From contig NZ_RCWN01000001.1 of NCBI RefSeq assembly GCF_003668555.1, forward strand, positions 2,641,501-2,705,500: 64,000 bases of DNA, given 5' to 3'. The notes below the pieces were generated by a model. That model had not been told where the DNA came from. It saw only the letters and a program-made list of their open reading frames with translations, and searched no databases. The position numbers and the translations under genes are program-made. The DNA is from Notoacmeibacter ruber (GTDB lineage Bacteria; Pseudomonadota; Alphaproteobacteria; Rhizobiales; Rhizobiaceae). Shown piece after piece: positions 27,254 to 37,007 of the stretch. Numbering within the stretch: position 1 is the first letter of the stretch; each line of letters starts with the position of its first letter.

Positions 27254-28395
27254 TGGCTGACGGTCAGCGTTCCATAACCGTTCTTGGCGCAACAGGCTCC
27301 ATCGGGGTCTCGACACTCGACGTCCTCACCCATCTCGGCCCCGAAGCATTTCGGGTGGAGGCCCTGACCGGCGCATCCAACATCGCGCTCCTGGCTGAGC
27401 AGGCTCGGCGCGTCGGTGCCAGACTTGCAGTCACTGCCGACGAAAGCCGCTATGGTGAGCTGAAGGATGCTCTTTCTGGTACCGGGATCGAAGTCGCCGC
27501 CGGTAGAACGGCGCTGATCGAAGCCGCGAGCCGGCCTGTCGATGTCACGATGGCTGCCATCGTCGGCATTGCCGGCCTCGCTCCGACCCTCACTGCCATT
27601 CGCCACGGTGGTGTGATCGCCCTTGCCAACAAGGAGTGCCTCGTCTGCGCGGGCGCTTTTTTCCTTGCGGAATGCGAAAGACATGGCGCAACGCTTCTGC
27701 CCGTCGATTCCGAGCACAATGCTATATTCCAGGCCCTGATCGGCGAGGAGCGCGCCGCCGTCGAGACGATCGTTCTCACCGCTTCGGGGGGACCTTTTCG
27801 AACCTGGTCCCGCCAAGAGATGGCGTCTGTCACCGCTAAGACCGCGGCAGAACACCCGAACTGGTCGATGGGGCTGAAAATCTCCATCGACAGCGCGTCC
27901 ATGTTCAACAAGGCACTGGAAATGATCGAGGCGCAGCATCTGTTTGGCCTCACGGCTGAACAGGTCGAGGTGATCGTGCATCCACAATCGATCGTCCATT
28001 CGATGGTGCGCTATCGCGACGGATCCATCCTTGCGCAGCTCGGGCCGGCGGATATGCGTGTACCCATCGGCTACGCGCTCGCCTGGCCGGATCGCGCCAC
28101 GCTGCCTACCGAACGTCTGGATTTCGCCGCCTTGTCCTGTCTCGACTTCGAAGCGCCCGACGAGGGCAGATTTCCCGCTCTTCGGCTGGCGCGCCGGGCA
28201 CTCCTCCATGGCGGCGCATCCAGCGCCGTCCTGAATGGCGCGAAGGAAGCGGCACTCGACGCCTTTATCGCGGGAGAGATCGGCTTTCTCGACATGGCGG
28301 AACGGGTCGAAGTGGCCATGGACCGTCTCGGCGACCTGTCTGAACCAAGATCGCTCGATGAAATCGAAGAGATCGATCGCCAGGCCCGGATTTAA
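27253..28395 (+). CDS. dxr: 1-deoxy-D-xylulose 5-phosphate reductoisomerase
   Basis: 380 aa from the ATG at 27253. Canonical type I Dxr motifs: VLGATGSIGVSTL (NADPH), ANKECLVCAG, LPVDSEHNAIFQ, LTASGGPFRTW and HPNWSMGLKISIDSASMFNK, which hold the metal and substrate. It performs the committed step of the MEP isoprenoid pathway. In most relatives dxr lies with uppS/cdsA; here it follows an aldo/keto reductase with a one-base overlap. It might be the only Dxr or a second copy. Confidence 0.9.
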   Translation: MADGQRSITVLGATGSIGVSTLDVLTHLGPEAFRVEALTGASNIALLAEQARRVGARLAVTADESRYGELKDALSGTGIEVAAGRTALIEAASRPVDVTMAAIVGIAGLAPTLTAIRHGGVIALANKECLVCAGAFFLAECERHGATLLPVDSEHNAIFQALIGEERAAVETIVLTASGGPFRTWSRQEMASVTAKTAAEHPNWSMGLKISIDSASMFNKALEMIEAQHLFGLTAEQVEVIVHPQSIVHSMVRYRDGSILAQLGPADMRVPIGYALAWPDRATLPTERLDFAALSCLDFEAPDEGRFPALRLARRALLHGGASSAVLNGAKEAALDAFIAGEIGFLDMAERVEVAMDRLGDLSEPRSLDEIEEIDRQARI

Positions 28396-28413
28396 TAAAG
28401 CGCCGAAAAGTGC

Positions 28414-29694
28414 CTAACCGAGTGGATCAGCCTCTCCTGGCGCACCGGGCCTGACAAGCGCCACCACCGCCAGCACAACGAACAGGAAGGCGGAATACTG
28501 GAACCAGAGCCCCGGCGCGACGAGCGAGGAGGCCATGATCGCACAGGCAGAAAGCGCTGCCGCGGTAACGTACATGTCCGGTCTCGGGGCCCGCACGATT
28601 TTCAGGCTACGAAGAAGGAAGGAAGCGGCGAGAATGGCCATCGGGATCAACCCGGCCAATCCGACTTCGTAGAACACTTGGATAATGATGTTGTGGGCAT
28701 TGCTGAACTGACGGATCCGATCCGCGGTAAAGTCGGCCCCGCCCCAGCCGAAAGCGGGCCTCTGGAGTGCCAGTTCCAATATCGTCTCCCAGATCATAAC
28801 TCGGCCGCTGCTGCTATAGCGAAACACTTGAAGCGATTGGGACACCTTGCCGGGCTCCACATTCTCAGTTGAGGCGAGCAACTGAATGACGGTCGGCACC
28901 AAAGACGCCAATGCCAGTCCGATCGCGATCACCGCGACGGTGGCTGCGGCAATTCTCAGATAGCGAAACCGAGGTGACAACAGCGCGGCCAGTATGCTGA
29001 TCGAGACCAGTGCCATGATCGTGCTGCGCGAGCCGGTATACCCACTCAACATTGCCAGGATGAGCGCAGCCGCCAGAAAGAACCAGCGCCTTCTGCCTGC
29101 CGCCTCCGGCAGGGCAAATGCGACGATGGCGCACATCAAGGCAGGCACGAGAAGCCGGTTCGAAGCCCGCACATTCCCGAAACCGACCAGATTATTGCTA
29201 TTGAGTTCGCTGAGATTCCCCCACCCGAAATGATAGACGAGGGCGAAGACCGTATAGAGCGACGCCCCTGCTACAAAAGACGTGACCACACCGCGCGCGG
29301 TGATCGCAATCGTTCCGCCGGCAACGGCGCCGTAAAAGACCAGGGCAAAAAGGAAGATCAGTGTCCAGCGCCACAGCGCACGCGCATTGTCATCGTCCGG
29401 AAAAGCGAGACTATGCCCGACTAGAATGAAAAGCGGCACGACCATCAGAGCCGGAACCCGCCAGTCGAAAACACGCCAGCTCTTTATCGCCCCCCACAGG
29501 AGAAGAACGATCAGGATCACCTCGCAATAGCCGGTGAATTCCCGCCGGACGCGATAAGTCTGATAGTGCTTCAGATCGAGGAGAATATCAGCAATGGCGA
29601 AGGAAATCGGCAGCGCGAAGAGGACGAAATAAAGGAGATAACCGCACCATATCCCAAACGGCGCTCTGGCCGATTGTAACGTTCCGCTATGCAT
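28414..29694 (-). CDS. O-antigen ligase / polymerase-like membrane protein
   Basis: About 426 aa from the ATG at 29694 (GGAGGG upstream). About 11-12 membrane helices. A large periplasmic loop around residues 285-345 includes SSSGRVMIWETILELALQRP and FGWGGADF, resembling the Wzy_C (PF04932) loop where WaaL and Wzy carry their catalytic Arg and His. It would ligate or polymerise surface sugars at the periplasmic face. Isolated from the polysaccharide genes at the left edge. Confidence 0.78.
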   Translation of the reverse strand: MHSGTLQSARAPFGIWCGYLLYFVLFALPISFAIADILLDLKHYQTYRVRREFTGYCEVILIVLLLWGAIKSWRVFDWRVPALMVVPLFILVGHSLAFPDDDNARALWRWTLIFLFALVFYGAVAGGTIAITARGVVTSFVAGASLYTVFALVYHFGWGNLSELNSNNLVGFGNVRASNRLLVPALMCAIVAFALPEAAGRRRWFFLAAALILAMLSGYTGSRSTIMALVSISILAALLSPRFRYLRIAAATVAVIAIGLALASLVPTVIQLLASTENVEPGKVSQSLQVFRYSSSGRVMIWETILELALQRPAFGWGGADFTADRIRQFSNAHNIIIQVFYEVGLAGLIPMAILAASFLLRSLKIVRAPRPDMYVTAAALSACAIMASSLVAPGLWFQYSAFLFVVLAVVALVRPGAPGEADPLG

Positions 29695-29772
29695 GGGCCC
29701 TCCGCCGCGCCGACCTTTATGGCACATACAATTATAGCGTGAAGCAGAGAGGGCTTAAATCGTCAATTGGTC

Positions 29773-29794
29773 TGCCGGCTCAAAAGAGCCGGCA
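29773..29794. terminator. Perfect 9-bp hairpin downstream of the dienelactone hydrolase gene
   Basis: TGCCGGCTC-AAAA-GAGCCGGCA in the gap between two minus-strand genes. It has no run of T after it, so an intrinsic terminator is possible but not proven. Confidence 0.4.
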
Positions 29795-29852
29795 GCAGGG
29801 AGACCGACGGAGAGCGTCACAAAGCTCAGCCGAGGCTGGGCGGAGAAGGCCC

Positions 29853-30605
29853 TCAGCTATCGCCAAGATTGTTTTTCAGAAACGTCTGAAACGCATCCCA
29901 GCTCTTCTCGTCGGCGCGTTCCTGATAGCGGTCCGAGCCGAAGACCGTGAACGCGTGTGGCGCGCCGGAATAGACCTCCAGCTCATAGGTCACGCCCGCT
30001 TCTTCCAGCTGCGTGACGAGATCCGACGCCTCACTCATCGGTATAGACGTATCGGCGCCGCCATGGGCGATGAGTAGCGGCGGCGTGTCGGACGAGTACG
30101 ATTGCCCCTCTGGCGTTGCGAGCCCGCCATGGAAGGTTGCATAGCCGCTGACATTCTCCGCCTTGCCCGAACGTGCCAGCTCCAGCACGGCCGCACCGCC
30201 GAAGCAGTAGCCCATCACCACCGCCTCGCCATCGCTGTCGCTCTGGATCCGCGCTTCCTCCAGCCCGGCAAGAATTCGCGTGCGCATCGCATCGCGATCA
30301 TCATAAAGCTTGGCCGTCTCTTCTTTTCTAGCATCGACGGTGTCGGGCCGATTGCCCTTTCCGTACAGATCGACGGCGAAGGCGTTGTAGCCCATTTCCG
30401 CCAGCATGTCGGCACGTTTCATCTCGTAATCGTTCAGCCCGTCCCAATCATGGATCACGAGGACGAGCCCTTTCGAATCATCCGTCGCCGGCGCGTAATA
30501 GCCCTCATAATCGGAACCGGCCGCCTGATAGGTCACGGCCTCGCCGGCCATGGCCGCGGTTGCGCTGGCCGTCGCGAGCCCTGCCGCCAAGAATATCTGT
30601 CGCAT
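29853..30605 (-). CDS. Dienelactone hydrolase family protein, exported
   Basis: 250 aa. A signal peptide is predicted (FLAAGLATASATAAMAGEA). Alpha/beta hydrolase with VLVIHDWDGLNDYEMKRADM, the nucleophile elbow GYCFGGAAVLE (Cys in place of Ser, as in dienelactone hydrolases), Asp in the later strand and the His in GAPHAFTVFG. It cleaves esters or lactones; the periplasmic location and lack of aromatic pathway genes make the substrate unknown. Confidence 0.87.
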   Translation of the reverse strand: MRQIFLAAGLATASATAAMAGEAVTYQAAGSDYEGYYAPATDDSKGLVLVIHDWDGLNDYEMKRADMLAEMGYNAFAVDLYGKGNRPDTVDARKEETAKLYDDRDAMRTRILAGLEEARIQSDSDGEAVVMGYCFGGAAVLELARSGKAENVSGYATFHGGLATPEGQSYSSDTPPLLIAHGGADTSIPMSEASDLVTQLEEAGVTYELEVYSGAPHAFTVFGSDRYQERADEKSWDAFQTFLKNNLGDS

Positions 30606-30752
30606 GTTTCGTCCTTTCGATTCTGGACATATGAAATATAACTAGGCCACCGCGGGCACGCGGCCAGCGCAGCACTCTTTCGCTCTCGCCGCTTTGCGTC
30701 TATATGCGCGCCAACCTCTCCTTTCAGACGATCTTTCAGAAAGCGCGCCACC

Positions 30753-32570
30753 ATGGCCCTCCGCAATATCGCCATCATCGCTCACGTCGACCACGGCAAG
30801 ACCACCCTCGTCGACGAACTGCTGAAGCAGTCCGGCGCCTTCCGCGAAAACCAGCGCGTCGCCGAACGCGCAATGGACAGCAACGAGCTCGAACAGGAGC
30901 GTGGCATCACCATTCTCGCCAAGGCGACGTCGGTGGAGTGGAAGGGCACGCGCATCAACATCGTCGATACGCCCGGCCACGCCGATTTCGGCGGCGAGGT
31001 GGAGCGCATCCTCTCCATGGTCGATGGCGCGGTGCTGCTGGTCGACGCCGCCGAAGGGCCGATGCCGCAGACGAAATTCGTCGTCGGCAAGGCGCTCAAG
31101 GTCGGTCTGAAGCCGATCGTCGCGATCAACAAGATCGACCGGCCCGATGGCCGCCATGACGAGGTGCTGGACGAGATCTTCGATCTTTTCGCCAATCTCG
31201 ATGCCAATGAAGAGCAGCTCGACTTCCCGGTCCTCTACGGCTCCGGCCGCGATGGCTGGATGGCCGCCGAACCGGACGGCCCGAAAGAGGACCTGTCGCC
31301 GCTCTTCGACCTCGTCCTGAAGCATGTGCCGGAGCCGACCACCGAGGCCGGCCCCTTCCGCATGATCGGCACGATCCTCGAAGCCAACCCCTTTCTTGGC
31401 CGCATCATCACCGGGCGCATCGCCTCGGGCACGCTCAAGCCGAACCAGCCGGTCAAGGTGCTGCACCATGACGGCAAGCTGCTGGAAACGGGCCGCATCT
31501 CGAAAATCCTCGGCTTCCGCGGCCTGGAGCGCCAGCCGATCGACAGCGCCGAGGCGGGCGACATCGTCGCAATCGCCGGCCTTTCCGAGGGCACCGTCGC
31601 CGACACCTTCTGCGATCCGTCCGTCAGCGAGCCGCTGGAAGCCCAGCCCATCGATCCGCCGACCGTGACCATGAGCTTCATCGTCAACGATTCGCCGCTG
31701 GCCGGCACCGAGGGCGACAAGGTGACGAGCCGCGTCATCCGCGATCGCCTCTTCAAGGAGGCCGAAGGCAATGTCGCGCTGAAGATCGAGGAAGCGGAAG
31801 ACAAGGACAGTTTCTACGTCTCCGGCCGCGGCGAATTGCAGCTCGCCGTGCTCATCGAGACCATGCGCCGCGAAGGCTTCGAACTGGCCGTCTCCCGCCC
31901 GCGCGTCGTCATGCACAATGACGAGGCCGGCAATCTGATGGAGCCAATCGAAGAGGTCGTGATCGACGTCGACGAGGAATATGCCGGCACGGTCGTCCAG
32001 AAGATGAGCGAGCGGAAGGGCGACATGATCGAGCTGCGCCCCAGTGGCGGCGGGCGCCAGCGCCTCGTCTTCCACGCGCCGACGCGCGGCCTGATCGGCT
32101 ATCAGAGCGAACTGCTCACCGATACGCGCGGCACGGCCATCATGAACCGCCTGTTCCACGAATATGCGCCCCATCGCGGGCCGATCGGCGGGCGCGTGCA
32201 GGGCGTTCTCATCAGCAACGACAATGGCGAAGCCGCCGCCTACGCCCTCTTCAACCTGGAAGATCGCGGCCCGATGGTCATCGAGGCCGGCGAGAAGGTC
32301 TATCAGGGCATGATTATCGGCATCCACACCCGCGACAACGATCTCGAGGTGAATGTGCTGAAGGGCAAGAAGCTGACGAACATGCGCGCCTCCGGCAAGG
32401 ATGAGGCGGTCAAGCTGACCCCGCCCATCCGTATGACGCTGGAACGCGCCCTCTCATGGATTCAGGATGACGAGCTGGTCGAGGTGACGCCGAAGAATAT
32501 CCGCCTCAGAAAGCTCTATCTGGATAGCCACGAGCGCAAGCGCTTCGAAAAATCCGCCAAGGCGGGCTAA
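30753..32570 (+). CDS. typA: Ribosome-associated GTPase TypA/BipA
   Basis: 605 aa, full length. G1 [17 protein letters not shown], switch [12 protein letters not shown]3 [15 protein letters not shown] and G4 [10 protein letters not shown], followed by EF-G-like domains II, III and V ([20 protein letters not shown]) and the BipA C-terminal domain ([12 protein letters not shown]). It assists 50S assembly and stress adaptation. Codon use is strongly biased and GC-rich, as in highly expressed genes. Ends 4 bp inside the convergent DedA-like gene. Confidence 0.97.
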   Translation: MALRNIAIIAHVDHGKTTLVDELLKQSGAFRENQRVAERAMDSNELEQERGITILAKATSVEWKGTRINIVDTPGHADFGGEVERILSMVDGAVLLVDAAEGPMPQTKFVVGKALKVGLKPIVAINKIDRPDGRHDEVLDEIFDLFANLDANEEQLDFPVLYGSGRDGWMAAEPDGPKEDLSPLFDLVLKHVPEPTTEAGPFRMIGTILEANPFLGRIITGRIASGTLKPNQPVKVLHHDGKLLETGRISKILGFRGLERQPIDSAEAGDIVAIAGLSEGTVADTFCDPSVSEPLEAQPIDPPTVTMSFIVNDSPLAGTEGDKVTSRVIRDRLFKEAEGNVALKIEEAEDKDSFYVSGRGELQLAVLIETMRREGFELAVSRPRVVMHNDEAGNLMEPIEEVVIDVDEEYAGTVVQKMSERKGDMIELRPSGGGRQRLVFHAPTRGLIGYQSELLTDTRGTAIMNRLFHEYAPHRGPIGGRVQGVLISNDNGEAAAYALFNLEDRGPMVIEAGEKVYQGMIIGIHTRDNDLEVNVLKGKKLTNMRASGKDEAVKLTPPIRMTLERALSWIQDDELVEVTPKNIRLRKLYLDSHERKRFEKSAKAG

Positions 32571-33025
32571 CCGGCAACGAGTGCCGCGCTGTCCACATAT
32601 TCCACGGTCAGCGCGGCCAGTAGCGCATAGCGCGCCAGTTTGCCGGCGGTCACAAGCACCAGAAAGAAGGTTAGCGGCGTCCGCGCCGCGCCGGCCAGCA
32701 CCGTCAGCGGATCGCCGATGATCGGCATCCAGCTCAGCAGCAGCGTCCAGATGCCATAGCGCCGGTAGAACCGGCTGTAGCGCGTCAGCGCCGCAGGCGA
32801 GACGGGGAACCACCGCCGGTCGGAAAAGTGCAGCAGAAATCGCCCGCACACAAAGTTCACGCACGAGCCCAGCACATTGCCGAGCGTCGCAACGCCGACC
32901 AGCATGGCAGCGCTCCCCTCGCCAGCCGCCAATAGCCCGACGAGCACCGCCTCCGACGCGCCCGGCAGCAGCGTCGCGCCCAAAAAGGCTGAGGCCAACA
33001 GGCCAAGCATAGCCGAAACTTCCAT
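32567..33025 (-). CDS. DedA/YqaA-like membrane protein
   Basis: 152 aa. Hydrophobic with four to five helices. LLPGASEAVLVGLL and GNVLGSCVNFVCGRFL carry the glycine-rich SNARE-associated/VTT pattern, followed by YSRFYRRYGIWTLLLSWMPIIGDPLTVLAG, matching the YqaA branch of the DedA superfamily. Relatives affect lipid scrambling and membrane homeostasis. Tail-to-tail overlap with typA. Confidence 0.8.
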   Translation of the reverse strand: MEVSAMLGLLASAFLGATLLPGASEAVLVGLLAAGEGSAAMLVGVATLGNVLGSCVNFVCGRFLLHFSDRRWFPVSPAALTRYSRFYRRYGIWTLLLSWMPIIGDPLTVLAGAARTPLTFFLVLVTAGKLARYALLAALTVEYVDSAALVAG

Positions 33026-33210
33026 GAGAATCTGGCGGTGAGGATGATGATCTGCCGGTTAGGTGAAATGGCGCGGAGTGTTAAGGGCGGCGGTCCGTTT
33101 TCGAACGAACAGACGGAATGACGGTCCACTCCGAAGCATGTCAGATTCGCGCGGCTTCCACCGCTCAGCCAGAAAAGGAAAGTCGAAAAGGTAGAAAAGA
33201 GGAAATAAAA

Positions 33211-33501
33211 CTAATAAATTTCGTATATGATCTCGACGATTGCTGGAGCGCCCAAGAAATCCGGGCGCGGCGCCCCTGAACGTCCGCCAATGGAAGAACA
33301 CTGCTCGATCTTCGACAAACGAAAATACCGCCAACCTAGATTCCCACTGCTAGAATTGCCCGCCACTTGCCAACCAAACAATATTAAATCGCCTGTGCGT
33401 GATCGGCCGATCACATGGATTTCGACGACTCTTTTTAAGCCATCATATTCGAATTCAACAGGCCTGCACTCCTTCGCCGCCGATAGAAGTTCTTCAAGCA
33501 T
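33211..33501 (-). CDS. Short WYL-like protein, partner of the OLD nuclease
   Basis: 96 aa. RPVEFEYDGLKRVVEIHVIG, then GWQVAG, SSSGNLGWRYFRLSKI and a final PRPDFLGAPAIVEIIYEI. The pattern (xxFxYxGxxRxVEPHxxG ... GxSSSGNxxGWxxFxLxxI ... PRPxY) is that of the short WYL-like proteins found near defence genes. WYL domains usually sense nucleic acid or nucleotides. No HTH is attached. Its start lies 8 bp inside the OLD gene, so the two form an operon. AT-rich like that gene. The family assignment is from motif memory. Confidence 0.6.
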   Translation of the reverse strand: MLEELLSAAKECRPVEFEYDGLKRVVEIHVIGRSRTGDLILFGWQVAGNSSSGNLGWRYFRLSKIEQCSSIGGRSGAPRPDFLGAPAIVEIIYEIY

Positions 33502-35397
33502 GCAAAAGTTTCCCGATACTTATTGCAATTTCGTCGAGCATGGAAAGCTCGGCGTCGCCGGCAGCAATCTCGTTAATAATCGCTCGAGCAACAACTGGGC
33601 TTTTACAGGCTTCCTTACTAGTTATATCAAATCCAGTACAATGACGATTCATAATTTCAGTATATTTGACTAAACCAACCTCCGACTGCAAATAGCTCTC
33701 GATGTGCCCTCTGAAGGCAGCGCCCCTTTCGAATACTCCGCTTGGAAAATCGTCTTCCTCCTCGCCTATCATCCGCATCAGTCGTCTGTTGCGCTTGATA
33801 GTCTGAGCTCGGTCATTTCCCTTCTCCGAGAAATCATTGTCCCACAAAACAAATGCAGGAATTCCCATTTTATCAAACGCAAAAAAAGGCTTATCTAGTT
33901 TTGATTTCCCCCCAACGCTGATTACTGAGAGTCCACTCAGATCTAGATCAGGTCGCCGTATTTCAAAATAAGCTCTGATCATCTCCGCGTCCGAGACGCC
34001 CTCGACAATCAACACAGTATCCGCAAAGAAGCCCTCCGATACTTCACGAGTAAAAATATGAAGCCCTGCGGCGAAAGCAATTTCAGATTTTGGATTAGGT
34101 GACTGCAAAAGACCGGCCATCCCCGCAGAAAAATCAGTCAAGGACAAAGAATTACAGTCAGTGGAGAAATGTCCGTCCTCGCATTTTCTTTTCGAAATAC
34201 GTCGGACATGGGCTATATCTGCCATATGAACGAATTTTTCACTGTGCGTCGTAAATATAATTTGAACTCGTATTCCTGTATGCCGGTTAAATGACTCAGT
34301 GATAGCCTTGAAGGCGCCGTAAAATGTTGACTGCTTCAGTGGATGCTGATATATTTCGGGCTCCTCAATAATAATTATTATATCACTCTGTGGCGAAGTA
34401 AATTCCTCTCCCTTCTCCTCCTCTAAGTCTCGACCTGTTAGAAATCTCACAATAGAAAAAAGCATAGCTCTCTGAAGGCCATGGCCTACATTCTCTACGT
34501 CAACTGCTATGTCGCGGTGCTTTATACTAAGGGTCGCTGAAGGATATTGAATGGGCATATCTTCGATCGGCAAAATGCTCGCTACAACTTCGGTATCTGA
34601 GTAGAAACCTGAGAGAATACTTGTCAGATTAGATCCGATACCAGCCAATTGGGGCACCGAATTAGGATCGGTCAAATCCTTCAAGCGATCTTTTGATTGC
34701 GAGATAAATTCTTTGAATTCAGTCTTGTTCTCAAATGTTTGACGGACGACGTCATTCAAAAGGCCCACCAGAGGCGATTTCGCTCCATCCGAAAATTTTG
34801 TCAGTTCCGTAGACGCGGGAATGAGCCTTATGGCGGTGCGCTTGCTGAGCTTTCCAGATGCTACGTTTACGGCCCCGAAGAAGCCCCGAATTTTACATTC
34901 TTTGAGCTTTTCGGAGTTTTCGCGCTCCCAATTTCGTAGAGCCTCCTCGGCCTTATCTGCACTCGCTACACTCGGAAGTTCGAATTTTTCTCTTATTCTG
35001 TCATAGGCGTTTTTTTATCACGCTTTCCGGATGTCTCATAAATCGGAATAAATTCATCTACTGATTTAGTCGTAACAAAAAATTCACCGCTGTGCTCGTT
35101 ACCGAAAATTCTCGAGACAGTCATCGTATCTTCGATTACTGCACTCCCAAATTCTTCTTTCTCGTCGCTTGTTAAATTGGAGAAAGTTACTGAGATATGG
35201 ATATCACGATCCCGATCATAGCCAATATGATCTTTTTCATCCATTTTTGGATTAGCAGAGAAAAAATTCTGGATGGCCAAGAGAATCGTACTCTTGCCAG
35301 CGTTATTCGCCCCAATAATTGTTGTCAGTCCATCCATCTTGACAGTAAGTTTTTCAATCGACCGAAAGTTTTCGATATGGACCGCTGATACTTGCAT
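33494..35397 (-). pseudogene. OLD-family ATP-dependent nuclease, frame broken at an A7 run
   Basis: The first frame (35397 to stop 34993) encodes Walker A IGANNAGKSTIL (residues about 32-43). One base shift at AAAAAAA (35010-35016) opens a frame that continues without stops to 33494, giving 634 aa in all. The second part has a signature-like VGHGLQRAMLFS, Walker B DIIIIIEEPEIYQHP, an H-loop FTTHSEKF, and a C-terminal TOPRIM domain with VLIVEGVSDAE and VLWDNDF. OLD proteins are ATP-regulated DNA nucleases in anti-phage systems (P2 Old, GajA). Strongly AT-rich, so recently acquired. It may be inactive, or expressed by slippage. Confidence 0.82.
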
Positions 35398-35923
35398 CGC
35401 AACTCTCCCGCTGATGTTATGCTACTCGATTCGCGCTCCGAAGTTAGGCTTAGCCGTCGCTTTCCACTCTTATTCACCCCTTCCAAACCTCCCCTATCCT
35501 CCTCCTACTGCCTTCCAGGAGCGACGGGATCGCGAACCGGAGATGTCGTGGGGGCGCGGGGCGAGCGTAGCGCGCCGGTGACGATCCGTGGTCATCGGCG
35601 GTGGGTGGAGAGATCCCTTTGGCTACGGACTTGCGGTGAGCCAAGACCGTTGAGCCTGCGGGCAAGGTTGCGGAGGCGGAAGCATTCACGGGCGGGTCTC
35701 CGCCGGGAAGGATGCTGCCGTCACAGAGACGTTCAGTCGATAATCGCCCGGATGGCGGTCGAAGGATCGCACCCGCACACACCAGATGACGCGCTTCTTT
35801 GGCCGCCATCCGCCGCTCTTTCTCTGTCACGCTGCCGGCTTATTGCCCGCGGCGCTTTCGGCATGGACGAGCCATAAGCCAGCGGGACTTGGTTTTTGCA
35901 AAAGGGCGACGCAAAGTGTCTGG
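35398..35923. other. 526-bp GC-rich stretch without a convincing gene
   Basis: It begins at the edge of the AT-rich island and ends at the YidH start. A 118-codon minus-strand frame (35474-35830) has low-complexity Pro/Arg/Ser composition and no domain. I saw no tRNA, terminator or insertion-sequence end. It may be decayed DNA or a repeat at the island border. Confidence 0.45.
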
Positions 35924-36304
35924 ATGACCAAGACGCCAGAGCACGACAACAAGACCGAATGGGCGCAGGAGAGGACCGACTGGGCCGAGGACCGCACGGT
36001 GCTCGCCAATGAGCGTACCTTTGCCGGCTGGATGCGCACCGGTCTTGCCGCTGTGGGTCTCGGCCTTGCAACGCAGGCCATTTTCCGCGCTGCCGAACCC
36101 ACCTGGGTCGCCAAGCTCGCAGCCAGCGGCTTCATTGCCGTCGGCATTCTGATCTTCTGGCTCGCCTGGAGAAATTGCTGCGGCGTTCTGAAACGGTTGA
36201 ACAGCCATGCCGCCGAGCCGGTTCCCCAGCGCCATATGGGCACCGTTGCAGGCCTTTTCGCCCTCGCCAGCATCATTGTAGCGGTGGTTCTATGGCTGAT
36301 CTGA
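35924..36304 (+). CDS. YidH/DUF202-family membrane protein
   Basis: 126 aa from the ATG at 35924. TVLANERTFAGWMRTGLAAV is the DUF202 signature, followed by three membrane helices in total (GLAAVGLGLATQAIFRAA, LAASGFIAVGILIFWLAW, AGLFALASIIVAVVLWL). Found widely in bacterial inner membranes; function unknown. An in-frame extension upstream to 35786 has no homology features and is rejected. Confidence 0.85.
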   Translation: MTKTPEHDNKTEWAQERTDWAEDRTVLANERTFAGWMRTGLAAVGLGLATQAIFRAAEPTWVAKLAASGFIAVGILIFWLAWRNCCGVLKRLNSHAAEPVPQRHMGTVAGLFALASIIVAVVLWLI

Positions 36305-36355
36305 CGCCGCTGAATCTGACTTGAAGAGAGCGCAGGATCATCGCAAAAGAGCGCC

Positions 36356-37003
36356 ATGCGCACTATCGATCTTGATGATTGGGACCACGCCGGCCCATTC
36401 CGCCTCTATTCGCAATATGAGCGCCCGCAATACGGGCTGACGGCGCGGCTCGATGTCACCCGTTTGATGACGGTTCTGAAGCCGGCTGGTCATCGGCCCT
36501 TCATCGTCATGCTTCACGCGCTGTGCCAGGCCGCCAATGTCGTTGCGCCCTTCCGCCAGCGCTTTCGCGGCGGAACGGATGGTGAGCCGCTCGGTGCAGT
36601 CGAACATGAATGGGTGGGCGTCTCGCCCACCGTGGCGCGGCCCGATGGCAGCTTCGGGTTTTCGGCCATCCCGCCTGCGGAGAATTACGCGGCCTTCGCG
36701 TCGAACGCGGCGCGCCTGATCGCTCAGGCGGCGGAAGGCACCGGCCTCGACGACCCGGCGGAGGGCGATCACTGGATTTACCTCAGCTGCACGCCGGCGG
36801 TCGATTTCACGGCCCTGACCAATGCGATGGAGGGGCCCCGCGATTGCGTGCCGCGAATCGTCTGGGGGAAATTCGTGGAGGATGGCGCAGGCCGCTGGTC
36901 CTGTGCCATTTCCATCGAGGTTCATCACTGCTTCATCGACGGCAGCCATATCGCGGCCTTCATCGCCGAGACGCAGAAGGTCATCGATACGCTACGGGCT
37001 TGA
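36356..37003 (+). CDS. Chloramphenicol acetyltransferase-like protein
   Basis: 215 aa, the normal CAT subunit length. The catalytic motif VHHCFIDGSHIAAFI near the C-terminus (HHxxxDG with the general-base His) and the SCTPAVDFTAL core match trimeric type A CATs. The N-terminus DDWDHAGPFRLYSQYERP replaces the usual W-R--F--Y pattern closely enough. It would use acetyl-CoA to acylate an alcohol; chloramphenicol as substrate cannot be assumed for a chromosomal homologue. GC content is like the host's. Confidence 0.82.
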   Translation: MRTIDLDDWDHAGPFRLYSQYERPQYGLTARLDVTRLMTVLKPAGHRPFIVMLHALCQAANVVAPFRQRFRGGTDGEPLGAVEHEWVGVSPTVARPDGSFGFSAIPPAENYAAFASNAARLIAQAAEGTGLDDPAEGDHWIYLSCTPAVDFTALTNAMEGPRDCVPRIVWGKFVEDGAGRWSCAISIEVHHCFIDGSHIAAFIAETQKVIDTLRA

Positions 37004-37007
37004 TGCC

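Noticed and set aside
30642..32327. 561-codon open frame on the strand opposite typA
   Set aside because: Antisense shadow of a strongly biased GC-rich gene; no domain motifs, and typA is unambiguous.
35474..35830. 118-codon minus-strand frame in the GC-rich gap
   Set aside because: Low-complexity Pro/Arg/Ser content, no domain and no convincing ribosome-binding site; reads like noncoding GC-rich DNA.
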